From AC-9 sp051984395 (lineage in GTDB: Bacteria; Actinomycetota; Acidimicrobiia; Acidimicrobiales; AC-9): DNA of 29,479 nucleotides. The notes under the pieces were generated by a model that worked only from the letters and a program-made list of their open reading frames with translations, was not told the DNA's origin and searched no databases. The translations under genes were made by a program, and so were the position numbers. The stretch covers positions 1 to 29,479 of the forward strand of contig JBPYEZ010000091.1 of assembly GCA_051984395.1 (NCBI GenBank). Direction: 5' to 3'. Below are positions 14,646 to 21,452 of this stretch, in pieces. Position 1 is the stretch's first letter. The number at the start of each line of letters is the position of its first letter.

Positions 14646-15578
14646 ATGCCGCTGCTCGAGGACAAGGTCGCCATCGTCACCGGCGCTGGCCACGGCGTGG
14701 GGCGGGGCGAGGCGCTCGAGCTCGCCGCCGAAGGGGCCCGGGTGGTCGTCAACGACCTCGGTGGCTCCGTGAGTGGTGGCGGCGCCGACAAGCGACCGGC
14801 GGAGGAGGTGGCCGAGCTCATCCGCCGCCAAGGCGGCGAGGCCGCGGCCAACTACGACGACGTCGCCGACTGGAAGGGCGCCGCCAGCCTGATCCAGCAG
14901 GCGGTGGACACCTTCGGTCGCCTCGACGTGCTGGTCAACAACGCCGGCATCCTCAGGGACAAGATGATGTTCTCGATGTCGGAGGACGACTTCGACTCCG
15001 TCATCAGGGTCCACCTCAAGGGCACGTTCGCGACCACGCACCACGCGTCGGTGTACTGGCGGGAGCAGTCGAAGGCAGGTGCCCAGCCCCGAGCTGCGGT
15101 CGTCAACACCGTCTCGAGCGCGGGACTGCAGGGCAACGTGGGCCAGGCCAACTACGGGGCGGCGAAGGCGGGCATCGCCTCGCTCACCATCATCACCAGC
15201 CTCGAGCTCGCCCGTTACGGCGTGCGGGCCAACGCCATCGCCCCGGGCGGGATGACCCGCATGTCGGGGGCGGTGGTGAAGGACATGGAGCTCAAGGAGC
15301 CCGAGCAGTACGAGGAGTTCGACCCCATGAACCCGGGCAACTCGGCGCCCATGGTCGCCTGGCTGGCGTCGGACGAGGCGCTGCACGTGACGGGCCAGGT
15401 GTTCCGGGCGGTGGGATCGACGATCACGCACTACGCCCCCTGGGCGCTGGGCGAGGGCATCGACACGCCCGGAGGAGCGGCCAAGTGGAACCCGGGCGAC
15501 ATCGGCCCGGCGCTCAACGCGTCGGTGTTCCACTCCCGTCATCCCGGTCTCCAGATGGGCCGAGGACGCGGCAAGTAG
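14646..15578 (+). CDS. SDR, 3-hydroxyacyl-CoA dehydrogenase (MFE-2 N-terminal type)
   Basis: A 310-aa SDR resembling the dehydrogenase module of peroxisomal multifunctional enzyme type 2 (HSD17B4). Visible features are cofactor loop TGAGHGVG (12-19), VNDLGGSVSG after strand 2 (Asp37, NAD-type), NNAG (98-101), VSSAG with Ser157/158 and Tyr170-x3-Lys174. The ANYDDVADWKGAASLIQQAVDTFG stretch is the hallmark of the MFE-2 group. It probably oxidises a 3-hydroxyacyl-CoA to the 3-keto form for the thiolase. The start ATG at 14646 follows GGAGGAG by 7 nt; the upstream in-frame GTG at 14589 is rejected because it lies upstream of the promoter's -10 box and the operator. It is the first gene of an operon with a paralogous SDR (51-bp gap) and an acyl-CoA dehydrogenase. 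Confidence 0.93.
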   Translation: MPLLEDKVAIVTGAGHGVGRGEALELAAEGARVVVNDLGGSVSGGGADKRPAEEVAELIRRQGGEAAANYDDVADWKGAASLIQQAVDTFGRLDVLVNNAGILRDKMMFSMSEDDFDSVIRVHLKGTFATTHHASVYWREQSKAGAQPRAAVVNTVSSAGLQGNVGQANYGAAKAGIASLTIITSLELARYGVRANAIAPGGMTRMSGAVVKDMELKEPEQYEEFDPMNPGNSAPMVAWLASDEALHVTGQVFRAVGSTITHYAPWALGEGIDTPGGAAKWNPGDIGPALNASVFHSRHPGLQMGRGRGK

Positions 15579-15591
15579 CCTCGACGAACAC

Positions 15592-15611
15592 GACCGGCCG
15601 AGGGGCCGGTC
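15592..15611 (+). other. Perfect GC hairpin in the gap between tandem SDR genes
   Basis: GACCGGCC-GAGG-GGCCGGTC forms an 8-bp stem with a 4-nt loop, ending 18 nt before the GTG start of the second SDR. No T run follows. It could attenuate or stabilise the message between the two paralogues or be an incidental inverted repeat. Confidence 0.4.
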
Positions 15612-15629
15612 CGACAGACAGGAGGACGA

Positions 15630-16547
15630 GTGGGCCTGCTCGACGGGAAAGTGGCGATCGTCACGGGTGCCGGCCGCGGCATCGGCCGGACCGAGGCGCT
15701 CCTGCTGGCGTCGGAAGGCGCCAGCGTCGTCGTCAACGACCTCGGCGGCGACTGGACCGGGGAAGGCAAGGACGATCGCCCCGCCCAGCAGGTGGTCGAC
15801 GAGGTGGAGGCGGCGGGCGGCACCGCGGTCGCCAACTACGACGACGTGGCCAGCTGGAAGGGCGCCGAGAGCCTGGTCCAGCAGGCCGTCGACACCTTCG
15901 GCGCTCTCGACGTGCTCGTGAACAACGCAGGCATCCTCCGGGACAAGATGTCGTTCAACATGACCGAGGACGATTGGGACGCCGTCGTCAAGGTGCACCT
16001 CAAGGGCCACTTCTGTCCGTCGCGTTTCGCCGCCGCCCACTGGCGCCAGCGCTCGAAGGAGACCGGCGCGCCCGTTGGCGCCGCCATCGTCAACACCGCG
16101 TCGGAGTCCGGGCTCTACGGCAACGCCGGCCAGCTGAACTACGCGGCCGCCAAAGCGGGCATCGCCGCCATGACGATCGTGCTGGCCCGTGAGCTCGAGC
16201 GCGTCGGTGTGCGGGTCAACGCCATCGCCCCCGTCGCCCGGACCCGGCTCACCGAGTCGCTGGGCGGCGGCTTCATGGAGCAGAAGGAGGGCGACTTCGA
16301 CCGGTTCGCACCGGACAACGTCGCCCCCGTCGTGGCCTGGCTCGCCTCCGACCTGGCGACCGGTGTCTCCGGGCAGGTCGTGAAGGTGCAGGGCGGCGTG
16401 CTCCAGCTGGTCGAGGGCTGGCGCCCCATCACCGCGGTCTCGGCCGACAAGCCCTGGACCGTCGACGCCGTCGACGAGGCACGTTCCGCTCTCTTCGCCC
16501 GCTCCGACCCGGGCGTGCCGCCGTTCATGTTCGACGTGGAGGGCTAG
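15630..16547 (+). CDS. SDR, 3-hydroxyacyl-CoA dehydrogenase paralogue
   Basis: A 305-aa SDR closely related to the gene just upstream: TGAGRGIG at 12-19, VNDLGGDWTGEGKDDRP, the shared ANYDDVASWKGAESLVQQAVDTFG, NNAGILRDKM (98-107), and Tyr171-x3-Lys175. Differences cluster after the active site (IAPVARTRLTESLGGG against IAPGGMTRMSGAVVKD) and in the C-terminal third, the usual substrate-loop region, so the two copies probably act on different hydroxyacyl-CoAs or stereoisomers. The start is a GTG at 15630 with GGAGGA 5 nt upstream. The C-terminal tail (SALFARSDPGVPPFMFDVEG) is unlike that of its neighbour. It is followed after 3 bp by an ACAD gene, so the three are co-transcribed and possibly translationally coupled. 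Confidence 0.93.
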   Translation: MGLLDGKVAIVTGAGRGIGRTEALLLASEGASVVVNDLGGDWTGEGKDDRPAQQVVDEVEAAGGTAVANYDDVASWKGAESLVQQAVDTFGALDVLVNNAGILRDKMSFNMTEDDWDAVVKVHLKGHFCPSRFAAAHWRQRSKETGAPVGAAIVNTASESGLYGNAGQLNYAAAKAGIAAMTIVLARELERVGVRVNAIAPVARTRLTESLGGGFMEQKEGDFDRFAPDNVAPVVAWLASDLATGVSGQVVKVQGGVLQLVEGWRPITAVSADKPWTVDAVDEARSALFARSDPGVPPFMFDVEG

Positions 16548-16550
16548 CCC

Positions 16551-17741
16551 GTGCGCCTGGCCTGGGGGCCCGACGTCGACGCCTTCCGCGCCGAGCTGAT
16601 CGAGTTCCTGGAGCAGCACGCTCCCCCCGAGGCCAAGGCCCTCAAGAGCTCCGGCACGCTGTCGGACAGCGGTGACGACGAGGGTGGCTCGATCATCCCC
16701 GACTGGGCGCGGCGTTGGCAGGCGACGCTGTTCGACCACGGCTGGATGGTCCCCGCCTACCCGCGCCACCTGGGGGGGCGGGACGCGACGCCCGTGCAGA
16801 CCCTCGTCTTTCTCCAGGAGCTGGCGGCGCGAGGCATCCCCCGCTCGCTGCACTTCCCCGGGTACGCCATCGTCGCTCCGAGCCTCCTCGAGTTCGGTGA
16901 CGAGGACCAGCGCCGGCTGGCGCCCGCCGCCATCCGGGGCGACGACGTGTGGTGCATCGGGATGAGCGAGCCCAACGCCGGGTCCGACCTGGCCGGCCTC
17001 CAGACGCGGGCGGTCCTCGACGGGGACGCCTTCGTCGTCAACGGCCAGAAGGTGTGGACGTCCTACGCCATGGTCGCCGAGCGCTGCTTCTGCTACGTGC
17101 GCACCGACCCCACCGCGCCGAAGCACCAGGGGATCAGCGTGCTCGTCATCGACATGGGCACACCGGGCATCGAGGTCAGACCACTGCGACAGTTCTCGGG
17201 GGCGGCCCATTTCGCCGAGGTCTTCTTCACCGACGTCGTCGTGCCCGCGGCCAATCTCGTCGGCGAGGTCAACGACGGGTGGCGCATCACGATGGGATCG
17301 CTGGCCCACGAGCGCGGGGGCCTGTGGGTCCAGTCGGTGTCGCTGGTCGAGTCCACCCTCGACGATCTCGTCACCTTGTGCCGGCGCCGGGGTCTGACTG
17401 CGGACGCGGGCGTCAGGCGGCGCCTGGCCGAGGCCTACGAGCAGGTGTCGAGCCTGCGGGCGCTGGGCTACAAGGGGTTCACCAGCTTCGCCCGCACCAG
17501 CTCGGCGCCCGAGCACTCCTACCTCAAGCTGGCCACCTCCGAGCTGGGCAAGTCGCTCTACGAGCTGGGCATGGAGCTCCTCGGCCCCGACGGTGTGGTC
17601 GTCGACACCGAGCGCGGCGAGGAAGGAGGCCGCTGGGTGCGGGGCTTCTTCCTGAGCTTCGCCAACACCATCGCCGGCGGCAGCTCCGAGATCCAGCGCA
17701 ACATCATCGCCCAGCGGGTTCTCGGCCTCCCCAGGAGCTGA
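16551..17741 (+). CDS. Acyl-CoA dehydrogenase (FadE-type, 396 aa)
   Basis: A full-length ACAD: N-terminal helices (GPDVDAFRAELIEFLEQH), HGWMVPAYPRHLGGRDAT near residue 63, IGMSEPNAGSDLAGL, KVWTSYAMVAERCFCYVRTD, a HERGGL motif with Glu254 in the catalytic-base position used by the isovaleryl/FadE29 class, and IAGGSSEIQRNIIAQRVLGLPRS at the end (the medium-chain Glu site is Gly). An acidic, Ser/Gly-rich insert (residues 35-47) separates the first two helices. It shares this architecture with the 1316 gene. The start is GTG, 3 bp after the SDR stop, so it is the last gene of the operon. The next gene lies 183 bp away. Confidence 0.93.
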   Translation: MRLAWGPDVDAFRAELIEFLEQHAPPEAKALKSSGTLSDSGDDEGGSIIPDWARRWQATLFDHGWMVPAYPRHLGGRDATPVQTLVFLQELAARGIPRSLHFPGYAIVAPSLLEFGDEDQRRLAPAAIRGDDVWCIGMSEPNAGSDLAGLQTRAVLDGDAFVVNGQKVWTSYAMVAERCFCYVRTDPTAPKHQGISVLVIDMGTPGIEVRPLRQFSGAAHFAEVFFTDVVVPAANLVGEVNDGWRITMGSLAHERGGLWVQSVSLVESTLDDLVTLCRRRGLTADAGVRRRLAEAYEQVSSLRALGYKGFTSFARTSSAPEHSYLKLATSELGKSLYELGMELLGPDGVVVDTERGEEGGRWVRGFFLSFANTIAGGSSEIQRNIIAQRVLGLPRS

Positions 17742-17924
17742 GCAACCGGCGCCGCCGCAGGAGGTCTTTCCGGCCCGGGCGTCGTAGTTCAGGTACTCGA
17801 ACAGGTCGACCGGCCGAGGCCGCCGGGAGCGCCGACGGGCCCGGGGGGCCGAGCCTCCCGAGCGCACGGACCTCGAGGCGCCCTCCCGGCCCGGTCGAGC
17901 CGATCGACGGCGACGACCAACACC
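17742..17924. other. Gap with no assigned gene, longest in the window
   Basis: 183 bp, very GC-rich, with several short G/C inverted runs but no clear promoter, operator palindrome or T-tailed hairpin. The reverse strand from 17810 to 17742 reads as a coding-like peptide (VDLFEYLNYDARAGKTSCGG) without a start or stop of its own, which may be a decayed gene end or chance. Confidence 0.5.
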
Positions 17925-19163
17925 ATGACCGACCTCTCCACCACGCGCCCACAGCAGGCGGCGCCGCCGCAGCCGCCTCCCGCCGGCCCGCCGTCCGGGA
18001 ACGGCCGCTGGGGACCCTTTCGTCGCCACCCCGTCCGAGCCGCGGTGCTCATCGTCCTGGTGGCATCGATGGCCCTCACCGGCTGGTCCTACGGCCACGC
18101 GCTCACCGCCCCGGGCAGCGACAGCCTCGGGGCTCGCTCCGTCGAGTGGGTGCGTCAGCACGGTGGCCCCTCGCTGGTCAACTGGATCGAGCGCCAGTGG
18201 TATGGCCACCACCAACCCCCGAAGGGGGGCAGCCCGAAGCCCGGAGCCATCCCGGCCCCGGCTCCCGCCACGACCTCGGCGGCCCCGGCGCCCACCGGGC
18301 GCCACCAGCCCGTCGTCCCACCGCACCTCCGGCCGCCCGCCCCGGTGGTGCCCCTGGCCAGCCCACCCCTGGCCGGCGAGGGGTTGTGGCATCCAGCCGG
18401 CAGCCCGGTCCAGGGCATCCCGGCGGTGTACACGACCGCACTGCGACCGGATCCGGTCCATACCAGCCTGGTCACCGGGGTGGCCTGGATGGACACCAAG
18501 CTGCTCCGGACCACGCTGTACTCGGGCTCCCAGGTGCCCGGAGGCTCGTGGCACGACATGGCACCCATCCCGGCCGATCAGCTCGGGTCACTCGAGGCGG
18601 CCTTCAACGGCGGCTTCCGGCTGCCCGACGCCAGAGGCGGCTACTACGCCGAGGGGCGACTTGCGAAGCCCCTGGTCGATGCCGCCGCCTCGCTGGTGGT
18701 CCACAACGATGGAACCGCGACGGTGGCCAAGTGGGGCCGCGACGCGGTCATGGGCCCGGACATCGCCGCCGTCCGTCAGAACCTGTCCCTCATCGTCGAC
18801 GGCGGCACCCCCGTCCCCGGTCTCCAATCGGACTCCAACGTCGCCTGGGGCGCGACGGTGGGCAACAAGGCGTTCGTGTGGCGATCGGGCGTGGGCGTCA
18901 CCAGTGACGGCGCCCTCGTCTACGCCGGCGGCAACGGGCTGAGCGTGGACTCCCTCGCTCAGGTGCTCGCCCACGCAGGGGCGGTCCGGGCCATGGAGCT
19001 GGACATCAACAGCGCCTGGGTGAGCTTCTTCTCCTACGCGCCGCCCCCGGGCACCCCGGCCACGGCAGGCGACGGCACGAAGCTGGTACCGGACATGAGC
19101 TCGTGGCCCGGCCGCTACCTCGTCCCGAGCTCGCGCGACTTCATCGCCCTCTTCGCAAGGTAG
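17925..19163 (+). CDS. Membrane-anchored phosphodiester glycosidase-like (NAGPA domain) protein
   Basis: A 412-aa protein. A proline-rich cytoplasmic tail (1-37) leads into one membrane helix (about 38-57, AAVLIVLVASMALTGWSYGH), followed by a Pro/Ala-rich spacer (about 95-150) and an extracellular domain. That domain carries LEAAFNGGFRLPDARGGYYAEGR and late VRAMELDINSAWVSFFSY, resembling the NGGF and the acidic strand of the phosphodiester-glycosidase (NAGPA, formerly DUF2233) fold. Members split sugar-1-phosphodiesters from exopolysaccharides or wall polymers, so this one would act outside the cell. The assignment rests on those two motifs only. The ATG at 17925 is the first in frame; no good ribosome site is seen. 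It looks unrelated to the flanking CoA genes and has no operator palindrome upstream. Confidence 0.6.
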   Translation: MTDLSTTRPQQAAPPQPPPAGPPSGNGRWGPFRRHPVRAAVLIVLVASMALTGWSYGHALTAPGSDSLGARSVEWVRQHGGPSLVNWIERQWYGHHQPPKGGSPKPGAIPAPAPATTSAAPAPTGRHQPVVPPHLRPPAPVVPLASPPLAGEGLWHPAGSPVQGIPAVYTTALRPDPVHTSLVTGVAWMDTKLLRTTLYSGSQVPGGSWHDMAPIPADQLGSLEAAFNGGFRLPDARGGYYAEGRLAKPLVDAAASLVVHNDGTATVAKWGRDAVMGPDIAAVRQNLSLIVDGGTPVPGLQSDSNVAWGATVGNKAFVWRSGVGVTSDGALVYAGGNGLSVDSLAQVLAHAGAVRAMELDINSAWVSFFSYAPPPGTPATAGDGTKLVPDMSSWPGRYLVPSSRDFIALFAR

Positions 19164-19175
19164 GAGGTCACCGGG

Positions 19176-19904
19176 TCACCGGCGTCCCGCGCGCCCTCCC
19201 GTGGCACGGCGGCGCGGGCGTCCTCCGAATATTCCGGTGTGCAACACCCCGGTCAGCGTCTCCACGGCGGCTGTGTCGTCGACGGGCAGGTCTCGGGAGA
19301 GCACGAAGTAGTTGACGCGCTCGAGCATGCCGATGAACGCGACGGCCGCCGCCTCGGGATCCACGCCAGGCGGGCAGGAGGCCTCCCGGATCCGATCGGT
19401 CAGCTTCGAGGTGATCCGGCGCAAGGAGCGCTGGCCCAGCCGGGCGAGGGCCCGGTCCGACACCTGGCTCTCGCTCCACGCCCGTACCACCGGCCCGTAG
19501 CGCCGGTACACCTCGACGTAATGCTGCACCCACGCTCGCAGCTGGTCGCGCCCCTCGGCTCCGGGGCCCACGGGGCCCAGGCCGTCCGCCAGCGCCTCCA
19601 TCTCGCGGGCGCACTCCTTGGCCAGCGCCGCCAGCAGATCCTCCTTGCTGGCGAAGTACAGGTAGAAGGTCCCGTGCGAGGTGTCGGCCATACGCACGAT
19701 GTCGTCGACCCTCGTCGCCGCGTACCCGATCGTCTCGAAGGACCTGAGCCCGGCGTCGAGCAATCGGACCACGGTGCGCCGGCCCTGGGCGCGCAGGTCG
19801 CGCTGTTGGGCCGGAGTGCCCCCGGCGCGGACGGGGGCTTGTCGCCGTGGAGTCTGCCGATCCCGATAGTCTGACGTCACGTCACCCGTGCGCCCGCACG
19901 TCAC
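19176..19904 (-). CDS. TetR-family transcriptional regulator
   Basis: A TetR repressor of about 234-242 aa. The DNA-binding domain is clear: GRRTVVRLLDAGLRSFETIGYAATRVDDIVRMADTSHGTFYLYFASKEDLLAAL (about residues 41-94), with the helix-turn-helix around VDDIVRMADTSHGTFYLYF. The remaining all-helical part should bind a ligand, plausibly an acyl-CoA given the neighbours. The C-terminus is Arg/Gly-rich. Start uncertain: GTG at 19904 (242 aa) or GTG at 19880 (234 aa); neither has a ribosome site, and the second lies inside the TGACGTCACGTCA site. It diverges from an AMP-forming ligase, and three ACGTCAC repeats lie in the shared start region, consistent with autoregulation. It is the only regulator in the window, hence the prime candidate for the TGAC-N6-GTCA sites. 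Confidence 0.92.
   Translation of the reverse strand: MTCGRTGDVTSDYRDRQTPRRQAPVRAGGTPAQQRDLRAQGRRTVVRLLDAGLRSFETIGYAATRVDDIVRMADTSHGTFYLYFASKEDLLAALAKECAREMEALADGLGPVGPGAEGRDQLRAWVQHYVEVYRRYGPVVRAWSESQVSDRALARLGQRSLRRITSKLTDRIREASCPPGVDPEAAAVAFIGMLERVNYFVLSRDLPVDDTAAVETLTGVLHTGIFGGRPRRRATGGRAGRR
19872..19884. promoter_or_regulatory. Variant operator (TGAC-N5-GTCA) at the tetR / ligase divergent start
   Basis: TGACGTCACGTCA directly follows a plus-strand TAGTCT -10-like box (19867-19872), the same layout as the sites at 21415 and 22656. Spacing between half-sites is 5 rather than 6. The heptamer ACGTCAC occurs three times (19874-19880, 19879-19885, 19898-19904), giving several overlapping half-sites. 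Confidence 0.6.
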
Positions 19905-21417
19905 CAGGATGCTCGACGAACTCCCTCACGAGGCGGCGAAGCGCTTCGGCGATGCTACCGCCTACGTCTCCGTCGCCGGATGGGACATCTCCTATCGTCA
20001 GCTCGATCGGCTCTCCGACGAGGCTGCGGTCGGGTTGGCCCGCCGCTCGGTCGGCCCCGGCGACGTGGTCGCGCTCGTCATGCCGTCGCTGCCGGAGTAC
20101 GTCGTCGCCTACCTCGCGCTGGCCAAGCTGGGCGCCGTCACCGCGGGTGTGAACGACCGGCTGTCGGCGAGGGAGCGTTCGGACGTTCTGTCGGTTGCCC
20201 ACCCCCGACTCGTGCTGGCGACCCCCGGGGCGATCGCCGACGGTCCACCGCCGGGCGCGGACGTGCAGGAGGTGCAGGCGGCCGAGCACGTCGACGGGAT
20301 ACTGGCGGACATTCGCCAGCGGGGCGAAGCGCCTTCCCCGCTGGCGCCGGATCCCGACCGGCCCGTGGCCATCGTCTTCACGTCGGGGACGACCGGCACT
20401 CCCAAGGGCGCCGTCTTCGGCAATCGCCAGCTCCACGCCATCACCGCCGCGGACGTGGGCGACCGCTGGGGAGGTGGAGGACGAACGCTGGCCGGCACCT
20501 CGTTCGCCCACCTGGGCTTCATGACCAAGCTGGCGGGCGCGCTCCGGTCTGGAGGGACGACCTTCCTGATCGATCGCTGGCACGCGGCCGAGGCGCTCGA
20601 GCTGACCGAGCGCCACCGCCTCACCAACATCGGCGGCATACCGACCCAGATCGCGCTCATGCTCCATGTGCCGGGCTTCGACGACCACGACCGGTCGAGC
20701 GTGCAGCTCGTCGTCATGGGCGGCGGGCCGGCGACGGCAGCGCTGGTGCGGGCCGCCCGGGTCGGCTTCTCGGCCCCGGTCTGCATGCGTTACTCCTGCA
20801 CCGAGGCGGGTATCGGCCTCGGCACCGGACCGGACGACCCCGAGGAGGACGCGGAGATCAGCGTCGGCCGGGCGCGCGCCGGCATCGAGCTCACCGTGCG
20901 CGACGAGGAGGGCCGGGCCGTGCCTGCGGGCCAGGTCGGCGAGGTCTGCCTGCGCTCGGCGGCCGTGATGACCGGCTACCACCGGGATCCCAACGCCACC
21001 CGGGCGGCGTTCACCGCCGACGGCGCCGTGCGCACCGGCGACCTCGGATGGCTGGACGAGCTGGGCCGCCTGCGACTGGTGGGGCGCACCAAGGAGATGT
21101 ACGTGCGCGGGGGCTACAACGTGTACCCCATGGAGGTGGAGAGCGTGCTCGCCGAGCATCCCGGCGTCGCCGAGGTGGCGGTCGTGCCCCGACCCGACCC
21201 CGTCATGGGAGAGATCGGGGTGGCCGTCGTCGTGCCCCGACTGCCGGGTGGTGGTCCGGAGCTGCACGAGCTGCGGGCCTTCGCCGCTCCCCACCTGGCC
21301 GCCTACAAGCTTCCAGAGGCCCTCGACGTCGTCGACGCCATGCCCCGAACGCCCATGGAGAAGGTGGACCGTGGCGCGCTCCGGCGGACGCTGGCGCAGG
21401 CAAACGAGCTAGGCTGA
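19888..21417 (+). CDS. AMP-forming acyl-CoA ligase (FadD-like)
   Basis: A 509-aa ANL-superfamily ligase that activates a carboxylate to acyl-AMP and then acyl-CoA. Motifs: P-loop FTSGTTGTPKGAVFG (from about residue 164), the MRYSCTEAGIG substrate and adenine loop, RTGDLGWLDELGRLRLVGRTKEMYVRGGYNVYPMEVE hinge region, and the C-terminal catalytic Lys492 in PRTPMEKVDR, where the usual Gly before Lys is Glu. The start GTG at 19888 is 15 nt after a TAGTCT -10-like box; an ATG at 19909 (MLDELPHEAAKRFGD) is an alternative matching many homologues. The stop codon overlaps the operator of the next gene. The substrate is unknown; regulon membership suggests the same acid as the rest of the cluster. Confidence 0.92.
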   Translation: MRPHVTRMLDELPHEAAKRFGDATAYVSVAGWDISYRQLDRLSDEAAVGLARRSVGPGDVVALVMPSLPEYVVAYLALAKLGAVTAGVNDRLSARERSDVLSVAHPRLVLATPGAIADGPPPGADVQEVQAAEHVDGILADIRQRGEAPSPLAPDPDRPVAIVFTSGTTGTPKGAVFGNRQLHAITAADVGDRWGGGGRTLAGTSFAHLGFMTKLAGALRSGGTTFLIDRWHAAEALELTERHRLTNIGGIPTQIALMLHVPGFDDHDRSSVQLVVMGGGPATAALVRAARVGFSAPVCMRYSCTEAGIGLGTGPDDPEEDAEISVGRARAGIELTVRDEEGRAVPAGQVGEVCLRSAAVMTGYHRDPNATRAAFTADGAVRTGDLGWLDELGRLRLVGRTKEMYVRGGYNVYPMEVESVLAEHPGVAEVAVVPRPDPVMGEIGVAVVVPRLPGGGPELHELRAFAAPHLAAYKLPEALDVVDAMPRTPMEKVDRGALRRTLAQANELG

Positions 21418-21428
21418 CACCAACGTCA
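21415..21428. promoter_or_regulatory. Perfect TGAC-N6-GTCA operator-like site before the second amidohydrolase
   Basis: TGACACCAACGTCA. Its first three bases are the TGA stop codon of the ligase gene. A TAGGCT -10-like box (21410-21415) abuts it, so the palindrome would cover the transcription start; the amidohydrolase ATG follows 24 nt later with GAGGAGA as ribosome site. It gives an internal promoter separate from the ligase. Confidence 0.75.
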
Positions 21429-21452
21429 GAGATCCGAGACGAGGAGACGCCG

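Noticed and set aside
15254..15267. TGACCCGCATGTCG, one base from the operator, within the first MFE-2-type SDR gene
   Set aside because: Internal to a coding sequence with no adjacent promoter; a single mismatch is expected by chance somewhere in the window.
14619..18554. A 1311-codon minus-strand frame opposite the SDR/SDR/ACAD operon
   Set aside because: Shadow frame; the sense strand carries three genes with intact catalytic motifs.
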